Shown: piece after piece, positions 19,618-29,336 of the stretch
Layout: every line of letters begins with the position of its first letter
Position numbering within the stretch: position 1 is the first letter of the stretch
Assembly (NCBI GenBank): GCA_021776465.1
Contig: JAJFFU010000222.1
Location: 23,404 to 87,403, forward strand
Source of the DNA: Parvularculaceae bacterium
GTDB taxonomy: Bacteria > Pseudomonadota > Alphaproteobacteria > Caulobacterales > Parvularculaceae
DNA length: 64,000 bases
Direction of reading: 5' to 3'
The notes under the pieces: generated by a model
What the model was told of the DNA's origin: nothing
The model's database searches: none
What the model saw: the letters and a program-made list of their open reading frames with translations, nothing else
Translations under genes and position numbers: made by a program

Positions 19618-21069
19618 TCACACTCTCAACGAAATGGAGAGATTCTCAGACTGCATCTGAATAGCTGGCAGGTTTGCAATCTTGAGGAGCTTTGCCGCTT
19701 GCACTAGCTCAGGTGACGACATCGTCGGATAGTCGCGTTTCAATGGACCTGCCGCACGCATCTTTTCGAGATCGGTTTCAGGCAGTATGGCGCGTAGCAG
19801 CATCATGTCATCGTCTGTCGTATCATATTTCTTGTGAAGTTCCGCCAGCGTGTGCTGTTCTGGAGGATTCTCGCGTACAGTCTTGGCACGTGAGCTGTTC
19901 AGAATTCGATCCAGAACATCAGGCTCGATCGGCGCCACTGTTTGACCGTAGTAGCCGAGCGCATATTCAATGATTTCGTCAGGAACAGTTTTATAACGCT
20001 CACCATTTACAAGATTTAACACAGCCTGGATTCCGACCAACTGGCTGAAGGGTGTGGCCATGCCGGGATAGCCTAGCTCGCGGCGCACGACCGCAACTTC
20101 CGTCAAAACCTCGTCGATTTTATCGGACATACCGTGACGTTCGAGCTGGGCGCGTAGCGTCCCCATCATCCCGCCGGGAATCTGGTGCTGAATCGATAAA
20201 ATATTATATTCTCCATGCTGATTGACCAGGAAACCTGCTCTCTTGCCGACACGCTCCATATGATCTGCGATTGGCGCAAACAAATCCTTGTCAAGATTAT
20301 GCGTATGACCGAGTATTTCTATATTATTGACCATCAACTCCGTGGATGGGACTGACGGGCCATTTGACATTGGGCGGCTGGCCGTGTGGATGATGCTCAC
20401 TCCCAGTTCGATGGCATCAAGATAATTTTTAGCTGACATGCCAAGCAAATTGTTTCCATGAAACTCCAACGGCTTACCGTTGCTGTTGGCAATTATGGCA
20501 GGGATCAGAGTAGACATTCGCTCTTTGGTGAGAACGCCAGCCGTGTCATACAGCAAAAGCGTATCGATATGGCGACATGCGGCGAGCTTCTTCGCTTTGT
20601 CGGCATAATATGCATCGTCATGTACGGGCGAGAGCGTGTACATGAGTGAACCAGCCACCTCGGTGTCAAATTCTTTGGCGACTTTAGCAAGACGGGTCAT
20701 CTTGTCGATATTGTAGAGCAAGTCATATATCCACATGCTCCGCACGCCGTGTCGGCAATTCTGACGCATCCAAGCATCCATCAGCGCATCAGGTGAGGTA
20801 CGAAAAGTAGCCATAGCGTTGGATCGCATACCGCTGCGGATCACTGTCCTGGGCATCTGTTCCAATACAGCATCCATACCGGCCCATGGATCTTCCTGAC
20901 AGTAACGAACCATCACTTCGAAATAGTTTGAGCCTCCATATTCAATGCGGCGAAAACCGGTTCGATCTAGAGTCGATGCAACGGGAATCGCCATCCCTGC
21001 TTGCATCCGCATGCCCCAAAGACTCTGCTGTCCGTCGCGAAAGGTCTCGTCGACAAATTCTATATGCGC
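19618..21069 (-). CDS. biotin-dependent carboxyltransferase-like protein (pyruvate carboxylase / oxaloacetate decarboxylase alpha-type), divergent
   Basis: FVDETFRDGQQSLWGMRM, YTLSPVHDDAYYADKAKKL, DTAG, IPGGMMGTLRAQL; adjacent to biotin carboxylase and BCCP genes. Confidence 0.8.
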   Translation of the reverse strand, partial: AHIEFVDETFRDGQQSLWGMRMQAGMAIPVASTLDRTGFRRIEYGGSNYFEVMVRYCQEDPWAGMDAVLEQMPRTVIRSGMRSNAMATFRTSPDALMDAWMRQNCRHGVRSMWIYDLLYNIDKMTRLAKVAKEFDTEVAGSLMYTLSPVHDDAYYADKAKKLAACRHIDTLLLYDTAGVLTKERMSTLIPAIIANSNGKPLEFHGNNLLGMSAKNYLDAIELGVSIIHTASRPMSNGPSVPSTELMVNNIEILGHTHNLDKDLFAPIADHMERVGKRAGFLVNQHGEYNILSIQHQIPGGMMGTLRAQLERHGMSDKIDEVLTEVAVVRRELGYPGMATPFSQLVGIQAVLNLVNGERYKTVPDEIIEYALGYYGQTVAPIEPDVLDRILNSSRAKTVRENPPEQHTLAELHKKYDTTDDDMMLLRAILPETDLEKMRAAGPLKRDYPTMSSPELVQAAKLLKIANLPAIQMQSENLSISLRV

Positions 21070-21074
21070 CATAG

Positions 21075-22460
21075 TTAGTTGGCCCTTTCTGCTTGGAATC
21101 CGGGGAGAAGCGTATTCTCTAACCACTTTGTGCTGATGCTGTTTTCGCGAAAATCAGGATGATCGACGATCGCCCGCAACAGCGGAATGTTGGTCGCAAT
21201 TCCCTCCACCTCAAAGCGTTTGAGAGCTTCGGACATTCGATCGACTGCGTGCGTGCGATCATCACCGGAAACGATCAGCTTAGCAATCATACTGTCGTAG
21301 TAAGGCGGTACGGTCGAACCCTCCTGAACAGCGGAATCAACTCGGACGCCGGGTCCCGTCGCTGGAACCCAACGGGTTATTTTGCCAGGGCTAGGTATGA
21401 AATTGCGATTTGTATCTTCTGCAAGAATTCGAGCCTCGATGGCATGCCCTTTAAGACTAATCGCTTCCTGCTCTGGGAGCATTATTGTTCCTGTCGCAAG
21501 CCCCAGCTGCAGTTTAATGAGATCATGCGAAGAAATCTGCTCGGAGACGGGATGCTCCACCTGAATGCGCGCATTGACTTCCATAAAATAAAACTTCTGA
21601 CGACCTTCGTCATATAGAAATTCAACAGTCCCAGCGTTGAGATAATCGATTGAGGCGAGTAGATTGACAGCCGCGGCGCGTAGTTCGCTCCGCAGGTCAT
21701 CGCCGAGGATGTCTGCCGGCGCCTCCTCAATCATCTTTTGGTAACGACGCTGGATTGAGCAATCGCGCTCGCCGAAATGGACCGCGCGCCCCTGCCCATC
21801 GCCGAACAATTGCACTTCCAGATGACGAGCGCGTTCGACATAAACTTCCAGAAAAAGAGTATCATCGCCGAAAGCCTCGCGAGCGGTCGTCGATGCCTCG
21901 TCATAGACACGGCGCAGAGCATCGGCGTCATACGCAACAAGCATGCCTCTACCGCCCCCGCCGGCAGACGCTTTCGTGATTACAGGATATCCAATTTCAT
22001 CCGCAACTTCCAAAGCGTGTTTGAGTGAGTTAAGTTTTCCGCTTCCTGGCGTCAGCGGCACTTTTGCAGCGTCAGCCACAGCTTTAGCGGAAATCTTGTC
22101 GCCGACGGCGCGAACAGTTTGCGGGCGTGGCCCCACAAACACTAACCCTTCGGCCGCACAAAGCTCAGCAAAATCGGGACGCTCGGACAGGAAGCCGTAT
22201 CCGGGATGGATGTGGGTGCATCCTGTCGATATCGCCGCGTGCACCACTAGATTAAGATTGAGATACGAGTCGCGTGACGCTGCCGGCCCCAACACAACGC
22301 TACGTTCCGCCTCGCGCGCTGCTACGCTATCCTTATCCGCCATTGAAACGCCAAGCACCGTTTCGATACCAAGTGAATGCGCGGCGCGTATTATACGCAG
22401 CGCAATCTCCCCGCGGTTCGCAATAAAGAGTCGCGGGTGAGACACTTTGGGATCATCCAT
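21075..22460 (-). CDS. biotin carboxylase (AccC/PycA-like)
   Basis: PRLFIANRGEIALRIIRAA, KASAGGGGRGM, FLEVYVERARHLEVQLFGDG, EVNARIQVEHPVSE. Confidence 0.95.
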   Translation of the reverse strand: MDDPKVSHPRLFIANRGEIALRIIRAAHSLGIETVLGVSMADKDSVAAREAERSVVLGPAASRDSYLNLNLVVHAAISTGCTHIHPGYGFLSERPDFAELCAAEGLVFVGPRPQTVRAVGDKISAKAVADAAKVPLTPGSGKLNSLKHALEVADEIGYPVITKASAGGGGRGMLVAYDADALRRVYDEASTTAREAFGDDTLFLEVYVERARHLEVQLFGDGQGRAVHFGERDCSIQRRYQKMIEEAPADILGDDLRSELRAAAVNLLASIDYLNAGTVEFLYDEGRQKFYFMEVNARIQVEHPVSEQISSHDLIKLQLGLATGTIMLPEQEAISLKGHAIEARILAEDTNRNFIPSPGKITRWVPATGPGVRVDSAVQEGSTVPPYYDSMIAKLIVSGDDRTHAVDRMSEALKRFEVEGIATNIPLLRAIVDHPDFRENSISTKWLENTLLPGFQAERAN

Positions 22461-22959
22461 TGGTGTCGATAACAAAAAGCGGTTGGTCGTTCTCAACCAT
22501 TACACCATCTTCGATGAGTATTTCAGTGACTTTACCTTTGACGCCCGCACGCAGTGTGGTGAACAGCTTCATGACTTCAATCAGGCAAAGCTCTGTTTCC
22601 GCTTCAACATCGTCGCCAATCTGTATGAATGGCGGAGCTCCAGGTTTTGGAGAACGGTAGAAGGTCCCGAGCGAAGGAGCGCTGACAATAACTTGCCCAT
22701 CTTCGAGCGCGCCACGTGCCGCAGGAATATCGGCGGGCGCCGCAAGGGATTGAGATGGCGGCGCACCACCCTTTGTCACAGCTGGAGATGTAGATTCCGA
22801 GGTCGACCAGTTCGGCGCAGCACCGATATCTTTGCTCAGAAAAAGCTTGACGCCGTGATACTCAAGTTCAAGCGTACGCCAACGACTTGCATTAAAGTCG
22901 TCAATGATTGCTTGAATATCATTGGAAACCAACTTGGGATTTCTGTCCTGTTCAGTCAA
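22453..22959 (-). CDS. biotin carboxyl carrier protein (AccB-like)
   Basis: Biotinylation motif LCLIEVMKLFTTL; VSAPSLGTFYRSP; overlaps the biotin carboxylase start. Confidence 0.9.
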   Translation of the reverse strand: MTEQDRNPKLVSNDIQAIIDDFNASRWRTLELEYHGVKLFLSKDIGAAPNWSTSESTSPAVTKGGAPPSQSLAAPADIPAARGALEDGQVIVSAPSLGTFYRSPKPGAPPFIQIGDDVEAETELCLIEVMKLFTTLRAGVKGKVTEILIEDGVMVENDQPLFVIDTNG

Positions 22960-23097
22960 TTTTCAATCCCTCGATTACAATTCTTTTTGGCGGGCATGCG
23001 CCGCATACGAGCGCGCCAAAACGACCGCACCAAACAGATTGCGGAACCGAACCTATGTGTATTTTCCACCAACCCTATTAGGGAGTCAATCAAAAGT

Positions 23098-23115
23098 ATG
23101 CAATATCGTAGGACA
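23098..23115 (-). promoter_or_regulatory. candidate operator copy (TGTCCTACGATATTGCAT on minus strand)
   Basis: 16/18 identical by eye to the 12467-12484 site; divergent intergenic between the carboxylase operon and the GntR gene. Confidence 0.5.
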
Positions 23116-23417
23116 TTATTGGATATTGGCACCCTTGCTGCGAGCAAATTTGACGACAGTTCAAACATGGCGGCTTCGAGTGACATTTGGGCCCCTCCAA
23201 GTGCATCCTCAATTGATCACGTTAGGCAAAACAGCAGGATAATGAGCTAAAACCTTCGAAATCCAGCTCTCCGCGGACTGTCACGAAATTATAGCCAGGA
23301 CCTGCGGCCGTTGGCCTTAGCCAAGCGTCAAGAGCGATAGGATTGTTGCTAACCTGATTGTAGTTCAATCCTGTGCTGGTTATATAGCATGAGTACAGTT
23401 AGCGGTTAGGAATAAAG

Positions 23418-24215
23418 ATGGCTTCCAAAATCAGTTCTTCCAAAAAGGCTAGACCAAAAGTGTCCCAAACTGGGTTAGTGTCAACGCCACCAAAGAGAAG
23501 CGCGCCTTCCAAGCCTGCCGCCGCTGATACTGACCGCGGCCTAGACCTCTCCTCTTCGGATAGGGTCGTTGAATACATCACCAATAATATAATGCGTGGG
23601 CGTTTTGTCCCTGGTCAACGCCTTGTTGAAATGGATTTTACGCGAACACTAAATGTCAGTCGCGGCCCCGTTCGAGAAGCACTAAAACGCCTTGACGCGC
23701 TTGGAATTGTAAGTCGGGAGGCTCACCGCGGCGCTATCGTCGCACAATTCACGCGTCAAGAAGCGATAGATTTAATGCAAGCCGTTGAACCATTGGGCGG
23801 CTTAATCGCAAAATTGGCGGCAAGACGAATTTCTACGCTGAAACTTACTGAGAATGTGGCGCTTTTTAATAAGGCTCTTGAGCCTTACTTATTAAGGCAA
23901 GAAAATTCTGATGATCTCCTCAATCAGCGCAGAGAATTTTACAATACACTTATGACAATCAGCGGCAATTCTCAATTGCCGCTTATCCTTCCGACGATGC
24001 GGATACAGCTTTTGCGAATGCAATTCTATCCGTTTTTCGACAGCGAAGACAGAATGCTTCATATTGAAGAGTATGCGGGAATAGCGAACGCAGTGGCGAA
24101 AGGCGACGCATCTCAAGCCGAGAAACTTACGGTTCAACATTTACGCCGCATACGTCAGGCCATCGCGGATCTTTCAGACGAAGCATTTGCGAGAAGTGAA
24201 GCTGCGACCGAGTAG
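23418..24215 (+). CDS. GntR-family transcriptional regulator (FCD/FadR subfamily)
   Basis: GRFVPGQRLVEMDFTRTLNVSRGPVREALKRLDALGIVSREAHRGAIV winged HTH; FCD-like C-terminal helices. Confidence 0.9.
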   Translation: MASKISSSKKARPKVSQTGLVSTPPKRSAPSKPAAADTDRGLDLSSSDRVVEYITNNIMRGRFVPGQRLVEMDFTRTLNVSRGPVREALKRLDALGIVSREAHRGAIVAQFTRQEAIDLMQAVEPLGGLIAKLAARRISTLKLTENVALFNKALEPYLLRQENSDDLLNQRREFYNTLMTISGNSQLPLILPTMRIQLLRMQFYPFFDSEDRMLHIEEYAGIANAVAKGDASQAEKLTVQHLRRIRQAIADLSDEAFARSEAATE

Positions 24216-24508
24216 CAAGACAAGCTCGCTGCTGCAGGCCTTGGGCAACTTGTTGGAAACCATTTAACGTGTCCGCCAAACCGTCGTGCCAACATCTTTT
24301 GCTCATACATTGAAATAGAGAGTTTTGCTCCTTCCATCAGGGAAGCTCTGCACGCGAATCAAACAGTAACCCAGACATGCATCAGGCCGACTATTCGCTA
24401 GCCCGAAAAGTTGCTTGAGTGCGCGTTGCCAATTGGCAACGGTTCGATTCATTCAATAAAATCCAATATTTTCAATGTTCTATAGAAACGCAAATTGAAT
24501 TTACTTAT

Positions 24509-24526
24509 TGTATTACAGTCTTGTAC
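24509..24526 (+). promoter_or_regulatory. candidate operator copy (TGTATTACAGTCTTGTAC)
   Basis: 15/18 identical by eye to the 18551-18568 minus-strand copy; upstream of the TonB receptor. Confidence 0.45.
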
Positions 24527-24641
24527 TACCTATTATCGCAATCACGAACCTGTCGTCACAATACGCAGCGTAAAGCATCCGCTTTGACGGTGCGGGAGGG
24601 GATGGGCGACTTAGATAAATGGTGACACGGAGGTAAAAACC

Positions 24642-26918
24642 ATGGCTTCGAATTGCTGGAAACACCGTCTACTGCGCGATCTAAAAGTTTCCGTTTCAAT
24701 GCTTGCAGTCGCGACTATTTCGGTGGGCGCTGCGGGAGCACAAAATCTGACTGACACGATCGTTGTGACGGCGCAAAAGCGCGAACAAAATGCAGATGAT
24801 ATTGGCATTTCGATTACCGCCAAGTCAGGCGATCAATTACGCGAAGCCGGCGTGCGCGAGTCAAAGGATTTATTACGCGTTGCACCCGGCGTCCTGCTAG
24901 ATTCCACTGCCGGTGGAGGCGTCGCAGCCAACCTCACGATCCGCGGAATCTCGCAATCGGATTACTCCGCCACCCAAGAGTCGCCGAACTCAATTTACAT
25001 TGATGAAGTCTATATAGCATCGTCGTCTGCAGCGGCGTTTCCCATATACGACCTTGAGCGCGTGGAAGTGTTGCGAGGCCCGCAGGGAACACTTTTCGGG
25101 CGCGCTTCCAGCGGCGGCCTGGCTCATTTCATCAGTCGTTCGCCTACCGATGAATTCGAGGGATACGCTGAAGTCGGATATGGTCGTTTTAACAGCGTTC
25201 ATGTAGAATCAGCGATTAGCGGCCCTCTTGCAGAAGGACTTCGAGGTCGATTGTCTGGGCGATTCGAGGACGCCGATGGGTGGTTCAAGAACGAAAACCC
25301 TGGAAGCGTTGACTCTTTTGAAACGAAGTTCTTTGGCGTTCGTGGACAGCTTGAAGCCGACTTATCCGATCAACTTGTCGCTAATTTGATCATTTCCTAT
25401 GACAAAAAGCCCGAGCACGAAGCGGGACTGTACAAAGCAGAGCCATTTTATCTTGATGGATCAGGCCTTCCCGCGCCGCTTCCAGCTGATGTCGATGCTT
25501 ATGGAACAGGGCCCGGGAATGATTTTGTAGGATATCGCGATCCGTTTGAAGATGCGCAAACTGGCAGCTTCAACAATGTAGGCTTTTTCACGAACGAGCG
25601 CATATCGCCCACGCTAAAACTTGAGTGGTCTGGTGATAAAGTCTCGGTCACATCGATCTCGAATTACACGCACTTTGAGTTTGACTACAACGAGGACTGC
25701 GACGGCGGACCCCTCGACTATTGCCAGTTTCCCTTTGCTCAAGAACTAGACCAATTCACGCAGGAACTGCGCGCAAACGGCGAGATGGGTTCACTCTTCT
25801 GGACCGCTGGTTTTTTCTACCTAAATATCGACCAGACCTCGAATATTGATTTCGTATTCCCGCTTCTTTCCGGTGACGATTTCGCATTTTCCGACACCAA
25901 TCAGCTTGCACAAAAAACTAGCTCTTACGCTTTCTTCGGTCAGGCCGAATACTCGTTCACTGACAAACTGCGAGGAACGCTTGGGCTTCGCTATACAAGA
26001 GACAAGAAATCCATCGATTCCAAGGTGTTTTTTCTTGAGCTTGGCAACGGGTATTCCGGCGGCACCGGTACGACAGTATTTGATCCTCCATTTCTCGCTT
26101 ACGATTTCAGCCCGGAAACAGTTGGCGACCTCGCCACTGTGGAAGACGACCTTTGGACGGGAAAAGCGCAGCTTGATTATACGCCAACCGATAATACGCT
26201 CTTTTACGTCAGCGCCTCACGCGGCCAGAAAGGCCCAGGCTTCAACACCAATGTTTCGGGAAACTTGACGATTCCGGAAACACCATTTGGCAGCGAAATT
26301 CTTTGGGCTTACGAGGCTGGCGCCAAGCTTAGTCTCGCCGACCGCCGTATCCAATTTAATGCGAGCGGATTCTATTATGATTACGAAGACTTCCAAGGGT
26401 TTGCCTTCAATGGCCTGCAGGGCGTCGTCGGCAATTATGATGGGGAATTTTATGGCGGCGAGGTTGAAATAAACACAACGCCCGTCGATAGCTTAAACAT
26501 TACGTTTGGAGCGTCTTATCTCGAATCCGAGCTAGAGGATGTTCCGACCGCGTACGCTGGCGTCGTAAACCAAGAGAGCGTTTTGACACCACGATGGACC
26601 GTCAACGGGCTTATCAACAAAAGCTTTGATGTTGGGCCAGGTTCGGCTTCGATCCAGTGGAGCTTTGATTATATTGGCGATCGCTTCACATCAATCGAAA
26701 ATAACCTTGCAACATTCGTAGAGGCGTCTTTTGTTCACAATGCGCGGGTAGCTTATCGTTTCGAGGATCAAGGCTTAGAACTCGCTGCTTTTGTCGATAA
26801 CATCAGTGATGTGGATCGCGGGAACTATGCATTTGACCTTATTGCCTCTGGCGGTTTTGTCATTCGAAGTTTTGCAAAACCACGGTGGTGGGGCGTTTCC
26901 ATCCGAAAAGAATTCTAA
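24642..26918 (+). CDS. TonB-dependent receptor
   Basis: TonB box-like DTIVVTAQKREQNADDIGISI, plug domain (RGISQSDYS, ERVEVLRGPQGTLFGRASSGG), beta-barrel C-terminus ending in aromatic residue F. Confidence 0.95.
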   Translation: MASNCWKHRLLRDLKVSVSMLAVATISVGAAGAQNLTDTIVVTAQKREQNADDIGISITAKSGDQLREAGVRESKDLLRVAPGVLLDSTAGGGVAANLTIRGISQSDYSATQESPNSIYIDEVYIASSSAAAFPIYDLERVEVLRGPQGTLFGRASSGGLAHFISRSPTDEFEGYAEVGYGRFNSVHVESAISGPLAEGLRGRLSGRFEDADGWFKNENPGSVDSFETKFFGVRGQLEADLSDQLVANLIISYDKKPEHEAGLYKAEPFYLDGSGLPAPLPADVDAYGTGPGNDFVGYRDPFEDAQTGSFNNVGFFTNERISPTLKLEWSGDKVSVTSISNYTHFEFDYNEDCDGGPLDYCQFPFAQELDQFTQELRANGEMGSLFWTAGFFYLNIDQTSNIDFVFPLLSGDDFAFSDTNQLAQKTSSYAFFGQAEYSFTDKLRGTLGLRYTRDKKSIDSKVFFLELGNGYSGGTGTTVFDPPFLAYDFSPETVGDLATVEDDLWTGKAQLDYTPTDNTLFYVSASRGQKGPGFNTNVSGNLTIPETPFGSEILWAYEAGAKLSLADRRIQFNASGFYYDYEDFQGFAFNGLQGVVGNYDGEFYGGEVEINTTPVDSLNITFGASYLESELEDVPTAYAGVVNQESVLTPRWTVNGLINKSFDVGPGSASIQWSFDYIGDRFTSIENNLATFVEASFVHNARVAYRFEDQGLELAAFVDNISDVDRGNYAFDLIASGGFVIRSFAKPRWWGVSIRKEF

Positions 26919-26941
26919 AATAACTCCTCCCTGAATACTCA

Positions 26942-26972
26942 CGCCCCTGCACGTAGTGCAGGGGCGCCTTTG
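26942..26972 (+). terminator. intrinsic terminator-like hairpin
   Basis: CGCCCCTGCAC-gta-GTGCAGGGGCG followed by cctttg, directly after the TonB receptor stop. Confidence 0.6.
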
Positions 26973-26998
26973 CAAGGGTTGCCGCGAAACTGAAAAAA

Positions 26999-29077
26999 AT
27001 GATCAAGCCCCTTCACATATTTGTAGCAATTCTTCCATTTATCGTATGCGGTTGCGAACCGCGTGGTGGGAAGGATAACTGGTCTCCACCAGCCCAACGC
27101 ACGGGAGCACAAAGCTCCGATTGGAAGCTCATCGGCGGCAACGACTATGAGCAGCATTTTAGCACGCACTCGGAAATCAATTCCAACAATATTAGTGATC
27201 TGAAACTTGAGTGGTACGCGGACATTCCGACACGGGATGGCCTTACCGGTGTGCCGATCGTGGTCGATGGTGTTATCTATCAAAGCGGCGGACTGGGCAA
27301 AGCATGGGCGCACGACGCCAGAACGGGAGAACAATTATGGGAGTTCGACGCGCAAATCGAGTTTCCATTGGGCGTCGTTCCTTCCTGGGGCGCGCGTTTA
27401 AGCCGCGGCCTCGCTGTATGGGAAGACAAAGTCCTAAAAGCTTCGGGCGACTGTCGCCTTTTTGCGCTTAACCGATTTACCGGCGAAAAAATCTGGGAGG
27501 TGCGGTCCTGCGATACGAATGAGGGCAGGACGATTACGGGTGCCCCGCGGGTTGGGGACGGCAAGGTTTTTATCGGCAACGCCGATGCAGATTCCAAGGC
27601 CGGCCGTCCGCATGTCGACGCCTACGATATTGCAACAGGTAGGCATCTTTGGCGGTTCTATACGATACCCGGCGATCCCGCATTGGGCTTCGAAAACAAG
27701 ACTATGGAGATGGCCTCAAAGACTTGGGGTGAAAGCTACTGGTTAAACGCTGGCGGCGGCAGCGTGTGGGAGGGTATTACCTACGACCCGCGCACAGACC
27801 TCGTCATCATCGGAACGGATGGCGCTTCCCCCTTTGATCCGAGGTTGCGTGGCAACCCGACTGGCGATGAGTTGTTCACCGCCGCAATTGTCGCGCTGAA
27901 AGCTGATACGGGGGAGTACGTCTGGCATTATTCAACCACGCCGCAGGACGGCTGGAACTACTCTTCGACGATGCCCATAGTACTCGCCGATCTCACTATG
28001 GAAGGCCAACAGCGCGCGGTTGTTATGAACGCGCCGAAGAACGGCTTCTTCTATGTTCATGACGCGCGGACAGGTGACCTGTTGAATGAACCGAAACCAA
28101 TTGTTGATATTAATTGGGCGTCAGGTGTCGATATGAAAACTGGTCGCCCGATGAAATTGGATGACGCGCAATACTGGTTGAAAGGCGAAGGTGGAGCGGT
28201 TGTGTCCCCCAGTCCTATGGGGGCTCACAATTGGATGCCCATGAGTTTCAGCCCGCAATCAGGCTTGGTCTACATCCCAGTCTCGGACTATCCGGCTCTG
28301 ATGACATCGAACCCAAATAATTTGGTCGGTTTCACCGAGGTAAACTTCTATTATTCGAAAGAGAACGGCGGCCCGTTCAGTGGCGAGCTATTGGCTTGGG
28401 ATCCGATCAAGCAGCGCCCGCAATGGCGGCGGAAAATTGGGAGGCCTTATCAGGGGGGCGTTCTTACGACAGCCGGCAATATTGTTCTCCAGGGGAGCAC
28501 CAAGGGAACGCTTAACGCGTATGAAGCCAGAACCGGCGAACTCCTGTGGTCGTTTTCTACGATTTCCGGCGTGCTCGGTGCGCCAAGCACCGCCATCGTT
28601 GATGGCGTGCAGATGATTTTTGTTGCAGCTGGATCAGGTTCAACTTCAGCCGTAAGCTTTGCGCCTGATTTTTCGGATCGTGCTGACGGGCCGGCACGCC
28701 TTCTAGCTTTTTCGCTCCATGGCAATGCACGTTTGCCGAAACCCAGTTTAGAAGCGACGCCCATCGAACGGCCCTCAGTCGCCGAGCCCACACCAGAACT
28801 GGCGGAAAGTGGGAAACGCATATGGGATGCTAACGGCTGTGAACTTTGTCATGGATACCGGGTTGTGGGCGGATCAGGATCGATACCGGACCTGTCCCGA
28901 GTACCGTCATTGCCGCCTGAAGCGTTCGATGCGATCATAAGGCAAGGGGTCTTCGTTCAATCCGGCATGCCTGACTTTGGCGATTATATCTCTGCCGACG
29001 AGGCGCACGCATTAAAAGCCTATATTACGAGCGAAATTTGGCGACAATACAAAAGCCAGGAAATGTCTGCGGAGTAA
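26999..29077 (+). CDS. PQQ-binding beta-propeller quinohemoprotein dehydrogenase (second paralogue)
   Basis: Collinear with 12588-14675; CELCHG heme motif; lipoprotein-like N-terminus IVCGCEP. Confidence 0.85.
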   Translation: MIKPLHIFVAILPFIVCGCEPRGGKDNWSPPAQRTGAQSSDWKLIGGNDYEQHFSTHSEINSNNISDLKLEWYADIPTRDGLTGVPIVVDGVIYQSGGLGKAWAHDARTGEQLWEFDAQIEFPLGVVPSWGARLSRGLAVWEDKVLKASGDCRLFALNRFTGEKIWEVRSCDTNEGRTITGAPRVGDGKVFIGNADADSKAGRPHVDAYDIATGRHLWRFYTIPGDPALGFENKTMEMASKTWGESYWLNAGGGSVWEGITYDPRTDLVIIGTDGASPFDPRLRGNPTGDELFTAAIVALKADTGEYVWHYSTTPQDGWNYSSTMPIVLADLTMEGQQRAVVMNAPKNGFFYVHDARTGDLLNEPKPIVDINWASGVDMKTGRPMKLDDAQYWLKGEGGAVVSPSPMGAHNWMPMSFSPQSGLVYIPVSDYPALMTSNPNNLVGFTEVNFYYSKENGGPFSGELLAWDPIKQRPQWRRKIGRPYQGGVLTTAGNIVLQGSTKGTLNAYEARTGELLWSFSTISGVLGAPSTAIVDGVQMIFVAAGSGSTSAVSFAPDFSDRADGPARLLAFSLHGNARLPKPSLEATPIERPSVAEPTPELAESGKRIWDANGCELCHGYRVVGGSGSIPDLSRVPSLPPEAFDAIIRQGVFVQSGMPDFGDYISADEAHALKAYITSEIWRQYKSQEMSAE

Positions 29078-29336
29078 GGCGCCCATCAACTGCGTGCCTT
29101 CAAGATGCGACAGCTTCAACTGAGCGATAGGTAGGTGCCATCATCGATTTCTATGGGGCTTTTTTTCGCTTTGGCGTTGGACCGCTTCTCTTATTAGGTT
29201 TCAGAGATCTCAAATATCCTCCGTGAAGACATCTGTTCAACGCCAACATCCGGACTCACATACGTATGTCCTGATCAAACCGACAGGAAGTTTTCAGACC
29301 TGTAAGACAATTGCGATACTGATGATTTAAATGTAA

